DNA from: Erigeron canadensis
Lineage: Eukaryota; Streptophyta; Magnoliopsida; Asterales; Asteraceae
Length of the DNA stretch: 64,000 nucleotides
Assembly (NCBI RefSeq): GCF_010389155.1
Contig: NC_057761.1
Location: forward strand, 51,706,587 to 51,770,586
Reading direction: 5' to 3'
Positions within the stretch are counted from its first letter, which is position 1. Each line of letters starts with the position of its first letter. A program made the translations under genes and the position numbers. The notes under the pieces are model-generated. The model was not told the origin of the DNA and ran no database searches. It saw only the letters and a list, made by a program, of their open reading frames with translations. Shown here piece after piece: positions 1 to 13,332 of this stretch.

Positions 1-2199
<2,199 letters not shown>

Positions 2200-3090
2200 A
2201 ACTTCATCTGCAACCTCTTTAATCTCACTCTTCGTAATATCATCAACTTTATCGTTCTCTACGCTAGTCTGATGGTCCTAAGTCCTAACACTAGTATGTA
2301 CTCCCCAAGGTCTCGAGATCATGATGGGGACGACGGTGGTTTGGCAATGACAATGGATGAAGTTAACCGTACATATACATATTCATATCCATTTAATATT
2401 CAGGTCATCCATATTCATCGATGAATGGATATTCTTTAGATATATTATGTAAGAAGATTTCACCTAGACAATGCAAGACTTGGATGAAAAGAAACATTGT
2501 TTTGCTTATGCGATGAGTAATAGATTAAAACACAAAGAAAATTTCATGTTATATTGTCACCAATTTTTCCAATTAAAAGTTCGGTAGACTTAAATTATGC
2601 CAAATCTAAGTCCAATAGGCCTAACACATAGAGAAATCGAACACCCTTAGTCCGGATGCTTAGATCGGCAGAGGCTAAAGAAAGGTTTGGAAGAACACCC
2701 TGCAATATTACTCGTTGGACGGTCGACAATTCCTATATTTATTCTTTTTGTAGATGGGCTGAGAAGTTACAAAGCAACCACTTAGAATTATACAAACAGT
2801 AAATGTTAACTATTACCAAGAATGCTTAATCAGGCGGCATTTTGACAAAAAAAAAGAGACTCAACTTACAATCCCACATTTGACCATGAGAATTCTATAA
2901 ATTTGTATCATCTCCCTTGATTCAGAAGATACCATTTGCAGGCCTCTTCCTATATTAACCTTGGTACAATCTGGCACAATCTGTTTTACTGAAATAAAGC
3001 AGTTGGTAAAACTTATATACAGTACATATTATTCAGAAAAATATTAACAATATCCACACACTTGTCCAAACTCGTTTTACACATACTAAC
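2200..3090. other. Intergenic region between convergent Nudix and TENA-E genes
   Basis: AT-rich sequence that must hold the 3' UTRs of both convergent genes. No credible ORF, RNA gene or transposon terminus seen. Confidence 0.5.
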
Positions 3091-4280
3091 TCATGCATCT
3101 CTGACACTCATGTTCCAAAACTCAACTTCATGTTCAAGAACACTCAGAAAAACCACCTCTGCTTTTGAGACAACCTCTGGCGACGCTTTTTGCAAGCAAC
3201 GATCAGCCATATCTCGCAGCAATTTACAATATGCTCCAAAACCTTCGTTCCCCCATCGTTCACAAGTCCCTTGAAGCTCTTGTGGGATTTTACTTCCATC
3301 TTCAAGACAATGAGCAAAGCTTTCTTGATACACAACCTCCATGGCCCAAAACGCTGTAATCGCCACAGGGTATGCGATGTCCGGACTCATTAAGCTCTCT
3401 AGAAACCTACAACAGCAAACATAATAGCCGATCAACAAAGTTCAAATATTTAACTCCTCAACAATAGCAGATCATGCTTTTAGGTTACCTGCAATATTTA
3501 AGGTTTGCGGTTTGAGGGATGACACTGGTAAGGGAAACATGAAACTTGGGAGCTTCTTGCTTGAACCAATTGATCTCATCATTTAAAGAAGCCACACCAC
3601 CCAAGATCACTTCCATATCGACTTCATTACCCGACTCCTTCCATGATTTCATCAATATACTTGCCACAAATGGGATAAACGCTCTCACGAATATGTAGTC
3701 TTGTCCCTGCATCATATATCCCCTTCACAATTATGTTTGTGTCTCAACTTACCAACTATTCATACAACCTTCTTTTCGAATCATACTTAAGTTTTAGTGA
3801 TCACTTCATAAAACTTGTTTAAGGTTCAAATTAAAAAAATAAAATAAAAGCAGCCGGTAGCGTAAGTGTAACTGCAACTACTTTCATAACTTTGACTTCT
3901 ATTGACTTGTGTAAAACTAAATTGACCATTACATAAATGTTTTTACAGGTTGCATAAAAATAATCCAAGCGAGGAAATAGAGACAAACAAGGAGTCTAAT
4001 AAGGAAGGTGATTAAGTTTTAGACATTCAGATGCAAAACTTTAGATTAAACATGGATGTACCGTAAATATAATAATAAAATAATACACAGTATATAAAGA
4101 AAATTAAAAAAAAAAAGAAAAAGAATTGGGAAATAGATATACTACCAGCCAGGTTTTAAAAGAGGAAAAATCAAGGGAACCATCACGGATGCTGAGAATA
4201 AAAGGATGTCTGGTGGCACCCACGTACTGTAGCCGGTGTTTCCTCATCCATGTTTCTGTCACCGATATTTTCGAATCCAT
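3091..4280 (-). CDS. TENA/THI-4 family protein, TENA-E type aminopyrimidine hydrolase
   Basis: Three exons on the minus strand: 4280-4146, 3706-3489 and 3406-3091, joined by GT-AG introns (phases 0 and 2), give 222 residues, the usual TENA-E length. The start was placed at the ATG giving [15 protein letters not shown] because the homologous N-terminus begins just there; the reading frame extends upstream but has no family support. Diagnostic blocks are [70 protein letters not shown] and the C-terminal EVEFWNMS. Plant TENA-E proteins act in thiamin salvage, hydrolysing aminopyrimidine breakdown products. The plant TENA/HAD fusion (TH2) is excluded because the protein stops right after the TENA domain. 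Confidence 0.9.
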
Positions 4281-5808
4281 CCTATTCTCTTCTCTTCTGC
4301 TTCTTTCCAACAAACAAGTTGAGTATATCAAAGTGAAGTGGCCGGGTAGGTTTTACGAGTATTATTTTTGTTTATAATATCATTCATATATTCGTATATG
4401 AAAGTCAAAGTCACAAAGTGAAGCGGCGAGGAGATTACAAAAACACCTGTGACAGTTTGGATGTAGCCAAGTAATCTCCGTCTACATGACTCATCATGTG
4501 TCTTTCTTTTTCAAAGAATAGCGGTTTATCTCATTTTAATATCCTTAATTTATAGAAATGATATTTTCATCTATAAAAATATACCTAAAACCATTAAATA
4601 AAACATAATATGTGGATTGCATTAATCAAACTATTTCTTTAATTCCATTTTGTATTTTTGTTAACAATGGGGTCGTGCTAAATGAATACCTAAAAAATTT
4701 CGTTAAGGTGTATTAGATAGTTTTATATTTATTATAAATTTCAATCGATACAATTTTTTTAAACACACTAAATGATATCTAAAAGCTTCATTTAACATTT
4801 TAAGTTTATAATTTTTTTTTTTTAATTTCAGTTTTTTATTTTACTAAATATCATGATCTTATTATGAAAAATTTTAAGAAAATTAATTAGAAAAATTTAT
4901 CAACTCCTCTTCAATTTTAAAACGAAGAACGGAGATTTCTCAATAAAACAATGAGATAACACAAATGATATTTAACTTGTAGCTACTAAGTTTATAAAAA
5001 CAAACTTATATTAATTTATGGTCCTCTAATTGTCATATATACATACATTTAATCTTTTATTATCTTTAAAACTCTTAGATTTAGGTAATATGTAAATCAT
5101 ATAAGTTATTTCCATATCCGAAATCTGAACCTCTAATAATCCAACTCACAAATATTAAAAGTGAAACTCGAACCAAAAGTAGAAAGTAGGCTAGAAAGAA
5201 AGATCAAGAGCGGAAAGAGAAAAACACTAATGAAAGTTGAACTTGATACATTTTTCTCATTCATTTTATATACTACAAATAATACTAGGGTATTATTTAC
5301 TTTCAGGTTAAATTTATTACGGGTATGTAAACATGGATTGGACATGAGAGTTGAAAATGGTGATCATGCATTATTGAGATTGTAGGTTGGATGGCACCTT
5401 TCAAACAGAAATTCAACTATAACATAGTGTCTCATAAAAACCTTGTTAAAGAAAACCTGGCATTACTACTTAGGCCAGATTCTCAATTTTCTTCATAAAC
5501 TAATTTACAAGAACAAGTCAGAGATTCCTATTTGACAGAATGCAGACTTCTAAAATGCATATTGTTAAAGTTGGAGTTAAAATGATTTTAATAGACTAGG
5601 ATATTGCAGGACATAATTAGCCAAGGTACCAAGATGTAGTTTGACTATTATCTTTTAGCAAAGATTAACAAAACTCTAATTTCATAAGCTGATAAAGCCT
5701 TGTTACATTAAGAAAACAATAACACTAGAAACATGTTTTTGCTTTTGTTGAAACAACTAAGTTTACCATCAGAAACTAGATGTCTGCACCAGATACCTCC
5801 AATAATCA
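4281..5808. other. Intergenic region; includes GRAS array spacer homology
   Basis: AT-rich with no supported gene. From about 5400 to 5808 the sequence matches the regions just downstream of GRAS copies F (about 22090-22420) and E (about 26850-27225), so it belongs to the duplicated unit and probably contains the 3' UTR of copy A. Confidence 0.5.
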
Positions 5809-7517
5809 TCAGACAAACTTCCAAGCAGAAACAGAAAAGATCGGTATGCCTTTCCATCCAACAATAAAACATTTGTTATCAACAGAAACCATACAAGAAT
5901 TCCCACAATCATAGTTGTTTATCAACAACTTTGCTTCATTCAAACACGCATCACTCAGTTCAACTTCCAGCATCCCAAAACGAGCAAAAAACGCCCTCCA
6001 AACATCAATGCCAACCTGCCGAACTGTTCTCTCCTTTCCTTCAGCAGCCACAATATTACGGATGGTTTGGCCATAGAAAATAGACTCCATAACCTTTCTA
6101 TTAAACTCATCATCGGCTAAATGATCTGACATACTGTCAAAAAATGCACCGTAGAAGAAAAGTGCTTCTATGAAACGTTTCACAAATTCTGGTGAAGTGT
6201 GGTTTGCTTCAACTTCGGAAACAAGTGTTATAAAAGGATTGATTTTCCGAATTTCTCGCATGAGATGCTCAAGACGGTTTGGTGTTACAATCATAGATGA
6301 TAATAGGAAAGGTGAGTAGACAGCCACCTGTTCATCATCATTGAGTTCGAGGAGATTTACATTGAAATCCAACATGTCTTCTATCATAACTATCTTGAAA
6401 CTAAATGGGATGTTCATTGTCTCTGCAAATTCAGCAAGTTGATTACCTGCAGAAATCAAAAATTTTTTAACGCGTATGTTTGAATATTAACAAACTTTTA
6501 AACAACTAAATTAGTCGTTGGGGATAACCCTGAGGGCTACTGTTAGCACGCCCTTAATAAAATACGATTAGTTGTATTAGATACTTGAGACTTACATGTA
6601 TCTTTTCTCTTTGATTCCAATCTTGTAGCTACAGCAGTTATCTTCAAATGCGCAATTTCACACTCACTTGCAAGATCTTGCATCAAAATTGTATATTGCA
6701 TACCCATCCTGATCTCAAAATCAACTATATGAAGTTTTTTAGATTCTTTTACATGTTCAATTATTGTATGCATAGAACTGAACATGCAAACCTTTGCTAA
6801 TGGGACTTTTTGGAAAAATGTAAATATGCTCTCGTCAACATTCATTAACACACTTTGAAGATCAAACATCTTGTCAAGTCCAACATTGGCCACTTTTCCC
6901 GTTTCTCGGTTAATTTTCTCAATAATCGCTTGAGAAAAGTAGTAAACCAGCCTTTGAACAGGATTCCCTTCATTTGAAGATGTCTTATTGCAAAACTCAA
7001 TGAGTTTGCTTGCCTGGTCAAACTTTCCTTGACTGGTTTTCTCAGCTGAATACAAAAGAGTAAGCAGAAGTTCTACATCTTTAGCTTCATCTTCTGATAT
7101 TCCAGAGAATGTGATGGGATATGGATGGCTTAGATCAGAGACTTCATCAACTTTTGAAGAGTAAATATCGATAAAATGCTGTCCTGCCATTTGAATTCTC
7201 GCATTAGTTGACATTTTTTGGTCATCCTCTTCATGTGATTCTTCGTTATTATGGGAATGAACGTGAATCTTTTCGCCATTCAACTTTTTTGCCCTGCTTG
7301 CAAAATCTTTAACAAGACCAAGTGGTGAAAAAGGTGTGGCTTTTTTAATGTCTTCCCATTGGAAATCTGTACTCTGTACCAAATCTTGGTAAGGGGGGGA
7401 GTTAAAATCAAAATAAATGTTATCCAAATTACTAAAGTCACAAATAGATGATTTCTTCTGATTATAATGAGCAACTTCACTAAGATTACATCGCTCAGAA
7501 GAAGATATCTTTGCCAT
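5809..7517 (-). CDS. GRAS-family transcriptional regulator, copy A
   Basis: Exon 1 is 7517-6596 and exon 2 is 6446-5809, with a 149-bp GTAAGT...CAG intron in phase 1; the product is 519 residues. GRAS landmarks in order: first leucine-rich part AEKTSQGKFDQASKLIE (about 159-174), VHIID-type core LHIVDFEIR (262-270), LKITAVATRLES, FSFKIVMIEDMLDF, RFIEALFFYGAFFD, IVAAEGKERTVR, and a C-terminal SAW motif (SVSAWKFV). The short N-terminus has no DELLA or TVHYNP motif. GRAS proteins act in the nucleus as transcriptional co-regulators; by eye the C-terminal half most resembles RGL/DELLA-like relatives, but the subfamily is an inference. It lies at the downstream end of the array. No inactivating change seen. 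Confidence 0.88.
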
Positions 7518-10283
7518 CTTGAAAGTATGATATTTTGGTTAGAGTTAGAATGCAAATTCATAAATTTCAACAATGTGTGGCAATCTAGATAATAACCCAA
7601 TTGTCGATTTGTTCAAAGTTATTCTGATGCTTATTTGCCTGCTCATGGGTAAACACATATCTTCAACATAGTAGAAACTAGCACAACAGAATCTAATTTG
7701 AGATCGAGTACGGCGACCGATTGGATAAACATGGTAACTCTCTATGTGGGTCATTCTATAGATTGTCTTATTTTGTTATTATTTTATGAGGTGGGGACGA
7801 TTCTTTTGTCTGAAGTTAATCCAGATAAAACTTTTGCCGGACGAAACTTTCAGGATTAAACATTACATTATCCATATTAAATGCACATATAGATAACACA
7901 CTAGAAACAGCTGCTTAAATCCATCAGTTTCAGTTAATAAGTATGGAAAGTTTCTAATGCTAATCAGCAGCTTATTGAAAGAATCTTGAATAAATCAAAT
8001 GTACCTGTCTCCGAAATGTTTATGATCTCATCTTTGACCCAAAAGCTTTTGAACTTATCTGGACTGCTACAAAAGAACAAAAAAAAATCGACACTTTGAT
8101 GTGAAATTGCCAATCGTTTCTGTATGTTTGTTCCGCCTGCACGTCAAGAGAAACTGCTAATTCAAGTGATCAGACCAGTAAAGTACTTATATCTATATAT
8201 ACCTCCGTCATGTGTTCTTTGTTCTCTATCGTGTGTCCCATCTTCATTACAAACCAAGCACACCCTATAACTTTCACTATAAGTTAGTGCACAGTACAAA
8301 CGTTATAACGTTTGTAATAATAAACACAATAAGCTTCTTTATTACACTGAAAACTGTCACACAAAATCATACGGCAATCATAATATTCACTCCAATAATT
8401 ATACTTGACACAAAAATACCCATAACTCTCACTTGAAGTTACTGCATCAGTCACTACTCGGCTACTGCTACATTGATTTTGTAATGGTCACATAAAGAAA
8501 CCAAACTGTGGAGTGAACACTGTAGCTTATTAGATAACCCTACCTCCGAAACGTAAGGGGTAAGTGAGCATGACCGCGTAATTAATAAGAAGAGAAAAAA
8601 TGGCAGAACATACAACATAGCTAGAATATATGAAACAAAACATACCATAAATGAATTTAAGGTATTTTCAAAAACAAAGTAAATAACAAATTTTACAAAA
8701 AGTTACATGATATCCAGAAATTTAGATACAAATAAAAGCTAAGACCCATCCCAATTTCTCAAATAAAAGTCTTACAAAAATATAATCGCCATATTTTTTT
8801 TTCTGCCAACACCCATCACAATTTCTCAGAATCAATTTCACAGATACTTCTATAATTGCAATTCACCGTAGTGTACGTACTATCTAAAGGGATCCTTCAT
8901 ATTTTCATAAGACATTGACACATTGCAGTTACAAAGATAGAACATTGACCTCTCATCTCATTGCTAAATAGGTGCGTAACAAAGAAGATGCTGAAAGATT
9001 AAGCGGAGAACTTAAAAACCAACTGTCGATTCAAAAGGATAATGACATAATGCACTAACCTATGCTCAAAGTAACACATGGTACTTGAAAAAGCGGAGAG
9101 GTCAAATTGCATGTTTTTTAAAGATACACCAAGAAACCAACTTCGCGGACCCTACCTCCGAAACGAGGTTGTGGGTCAACAATGCCCAATCCCAAATTGA
9201 TTGTCTTTAGGTCTGGATGAATCAAATCGAATTATAGATATACTGTATTTTTCTAGTAAGAAGTTAGCATCAGAAACACCACACTGACATTCAATTGGGC
9301 AATATGCGATGTTCGAACCATGCATCCAGGACTCTCGAAAACCTCCCTAATAATCCACTCTTACAACTGTAGTAAATGAGATTCGGATGAATTTCAGCAA
9401 AGTCAAAGATCTTACCAATAACGTAGTATTGAAATACAATATGAATAATACAAGTTTTTAACTTAAAATACAACATATTTTATAAATTGAGCTAATTGTT
9501 TGGAAAATACTTTAATTTTGACTCTTTTGTTATTGTGGGGCTAAAAAAAAATGCTATTTGATTAGGAAGGAAAAAGGCTAAAATATTTTTAGTGATAACG
9601 TGACTACTTTTTGCTGTAAATAACTGGTTTTCTCATTATTTTAATACAATATCTGCCTAACTTATTTTCCATGTGGATTATTTATTTCAATACATATCTA
9701 AATATAAATAAATACATATATTATTTATTTCAACATGTAAAACTTTTATCTTCTAAGGTGAATTTCCGCCAATATGCTAACATTAGATTTTTATCCATCC
9801 AAATTAGGGCATTGGGCCTAGAAAAATTGGAAGCAAAAGAGGTAAAAAAATGTTGAGAAATGTATAGAATCCAAAGCTCAAGGTGAGAAACAATCAAACA
9901 AAAGGTGCTTTGGTGGGAAAAAGAGAAGTGAAAAGGTTGTTATTGATTGTATCGAGGAAACTATAAGACTGAAAATGTTGACCTTAAGATTTGAAAGGGC
10001 TACGAATGTTATTCAAGAGTATAGGAAATAATATATCCAACCCAAATTCAGTGACTAAATACTTATGGTCACAGACTGGGTTTGCTTGAATTGTACATTA
10101 TTTGTACTAATATGATGCATGATTGCATGTGGGAATTTGAATAGAGAGTTGGTGAAAGATAGCCTTCTTGGTCCATTCTAGAGCATCGGTACTTAGCTTG
10201 TTGAATTTGTGGTTAGCTATTATTGCAACAACTAAGTTCACCATCAGAAACTAGGTGTTTGCACCAGATACCTCCAGTAATCA
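7518..10283. other. GRAS A-B spacer with conserved leader and unexplained duplicated segment
   Basis: About 7545-7630 holds a leader segment shared by copies A, B, C, E and F. About 8005-8165 matches 12475-12625 upstream of copy B and ends, on the minus strand, at a GGAGACAG|GT donor-like site. The rest (8.2-10.2 kb) is AT-rich with no supported gene. Sequence just before 10283 repeats the downstream flank of the other copies. Confidence 0.5.
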
Positions 10284-11986
10284 TCATACAAACTTCCAAG
10301 CAGAAACAGAAAAGATCGGTACGCCTTTCCATCCAACAACAAAACATTTGCAATCAACATGAAGCATACAAGAATCCGCACAATCAAAGTTGTTTATTAA
10401 CAACTTTGCTTCATTAAAACACGCATCACTCAGTTCAACTTCCAGCATCCCGAAACGAGCAAAAAAAGCCCTCCAAACATCAATGCCAACATGTCGAACT
10501 GTTCTCTCCTTTCCCTCAGCAGCCACAATATTACGGATAGGTTGACTATATAAAATAGACTCCATAACCTTTCTGTTAAACTCATCATCGGCTGAATGAT
10601 CTGATACACAGTCAAAAAGTGCACCGTAGAAGAAAAGGGATTCTATGAAACGTTTCACAAAAACTGGTGAAGTGTGGTTTGCTTCAACTTCGGAAATGAG
10701 TGTTATACAAGGATTGATTTTCCGAATCTCTCGCATGAGATGCTCAAGACGGTTTGATGTTACAATCAAAGATGATAATAGGACAGATGAGTAGACAGCC
10801 ACCTGCTCATCATCATCGAGTTCAAGGAGATTTATGTTGAAATCAAGCATGTCTTGTATCATAACTATCTTGAAACTAATTGGGATGCTCATTGTCTCTG
10901 CAAGTTCAGCAAGTTGATTACCTACAGAAATCAAAATCTTTTAAATCGTATGTTTGAATTTCAAACAACAAAGTTAGATCTTAGAGATATATAGCCATGG
11001 GGGAGACTGCTAGTGCATGGCCCAAATTTAATACTAGTTATGTTGAATATATGAGACTTACATATATCTTTTATCTTTGATTCCAATCTTGTAGCTACAG
11101 CAGTTATCTTCAAATGCTTGATTTCACACTCACTTGCAAGACCTTGCATCAAAGTTGTATATTGCATCCCCCTCCTGATCTCAAAATCAACTATATGAAT
11201 TTTTTTAGATTCTTTTACATGTTCAATTATTGTACGCATTGAACTCTGCAGGTAAACTTACGCTAACGGGACTTTCTGGAGAAATGAAAATATGCTTTCG
11301 TCAACATTCATTAAAGCACTTTGAAGATCAAACATCTTGTCAAGTACAACATTGGCCACTTTTCCCGTTTCTCGATTAATTTTCTCAAGAAGTGCTTGAG
11401 AAAAGTAGTAAACCAACCTTTGAACAGGATTCCCTTCATTAGAAGAGGTGCTATTGCATAACTCAATGAGTTTGCTTGCCTGGTCAAACTTCCCTTGACT
11501 GGTTTTCTCAGCTGAATGCAAAAGAGTAAGCAGAAGTTCTACGTCTTTAGCTGCATCTTCTGATAGTCCAGAAAATGAGATGGGATATGGATGGCTTAGG
11601 TCAGAGTTTTCATCAACTTTTGAACAATAAATATCGATAAAATGCTGTCCTGCCATTCGAATTCTTGCATTAGTTGACATTTTTTGGTCATCCTCTACAT
11701 GGGATTCTTCATAATTATGGGAATGAACTCGAATATGTTCGCCATTCAACTTTTTTGCCCTGCTTGCAAAATCTTTAACAAGACCAAGTGGTGAAAAAGG
11801 TGTGGCCTTTTTAATCTCTTCCCATTGGAATTGTGTACCCTGTACCAATTCATGATAAGGAGGGGGGGAGTTAAAATCAAAATAAACCTTATCCAAATTA
11901 CCAAAGTCGCTAATAGACGATTTCTTCTTATTATCATGAGCAAGTTTATTGAGATCATATTGCTCAGAAGAAGACGTCTTTGCCAT
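10284..11986 (-). pseudogene. GRAS-family copy B, interrupted by one nonsense codon
   Basis: Exon 1 11986-11062 and exon 2 10921-10284 have the same phase-1 intron as copy A and would encode 520 residues. Exon 1 has one TAA at 11260-11258 (codon 243), just after the sequence FLQKVPLA. Copies C and E have CAA (Gln) there and copy A has AAG, so a CAA-to-TAA change explains it. The frame stays open on both sides and the intron, VHIID-like core and SAW end (SVSAWKFV) are intact, so the lesion looks recent. As read it makes a 242-residue product that ends before the VHIID core. The mutation also creates GTAAGT, a strong 5' splice-site sequence, so altered splicing is possible. A sequencing error could also explain a single base. 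Confidence 0.85.
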
Positions 11987-13332
11987 CTTGAAAGTATGAG
12001 TTTTTGGTTAGAAAAGATTGAATATTCATAAATGTCAACAATGTGTGGCAACCTAGATAATAACCCAATGGTCGATTTGTTCAAAGTTATTCTGATGCTC
12101 ATTAGCCTGCTCAATGTTAATCACATATCTTCAACATAGAAGAAATTATTACAACAGAATCAAATTAGAGATCGAGTACGGCGACCGATTGGATAAACAT
12201 AGTAAGTCTCTATGTGGGTCATTCTATAGATTGTCCTATTTTGTTAGTATTTTATGAGGTGGGGTCAATTCTTTTGTCTGAGGTTAATTCAGATAAAACT
12301 TTTGCCGGACTAAACATTCAAGATTAAACGTTACATTATATATAATACACACTAGAAACAACTGCTATAATCCATAAAAGTTTCCATTAAACTGAAGTAT
12401 GGAAAGGTTCTAATGCTAATCAGTATCTCATTTGGAAGAACCTTGAATAGATCAAATGTAGTTACCTGTCTCCGACATGTTTATGATCTCATCTTTGACC
12501 CAAAAGCTTTTGAACTTATCTAGACAGCTACAAAAGAACATCACTTTGATGTTAAACTGCCAATCGGGTCTGCATGTTTGTTCCGCTTGCATGCCAAGAG
12601 ACGCTGCAAATTCAAGTGATCCAGACCGATATAATACTATATAAAACAATTTAACAAAAAGAATTTGATGTCCTTCTAAATTATTAACAATTCTAATGAA
12701 CATCTAATCTAATCTTATAATTACTGTTAGTATATGTAATTATAATTGTAATTGGGTCATATAATATCTTGGCCCATTGGCTCTATTGTATAGTAATAAG
12801 TAATAACCCACCATAACTGTACTAAATAAAAAGACCTTATGTCTAATTGTAAAAATACTCGTAATTCACTTTTGTAATACATGTCTTTTCATGAACATGT
12901 TGATTTGCAGTACTTTAACAATCCAAATTGGGCCTAGAAAAACTGGAAGCAAAATGGATAAAAAGTCAAAAGTGAATAGTATTGAAAAGTCAAATACCAC
13001 AATCGATTTAATCAATTTCTGATTCAATTAATTCACTTTTAATCTCATCATCATCATAATCGACTTTGTGCAGTTCCTGAATATTAATCCCTAACTGAAA
13101 ATATAAATGTCAAAAGTCTCACCAGTTGATCCGGTCAACATGTGACCCAATTACCATATGTGTACAAAATTTGAAAGTTCGTTTCATGATACAAGTGTAT
13201 AAACACATTGTCACTTTCTATTTTAGAAGTTTTTAATTAATAACAAAACTTTTGATTCATAAACTATTAAACTGATAAGCCTTGTTACATTAAGAAAACA
13301 ATAACACCAGAAATATCTTTGTTTGCGTTGAG
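11987..13332. other. GRAS B-C spacer
   Basis: Begins with the conserved leader upstream of copy B (about 12030-12110). At 12475-12625 lies the segment shared with copy A; in this copy the minus strand is open over a run containing CRPDWQFNIKVMFFCSC and KSFWVKDEIINM, which I do not recognise. The remainder is AT-rich, with downstream-flank homology to the other copies near 13240-13332. Confidence 0.45.

Noticed and set aside
11245..11260. GTAAGT...CTGCAG in GRAS copy B as a 16-base intron
   Set aside because: Far too short to be spliced in plants; a point mutation to TAA explains the stop.
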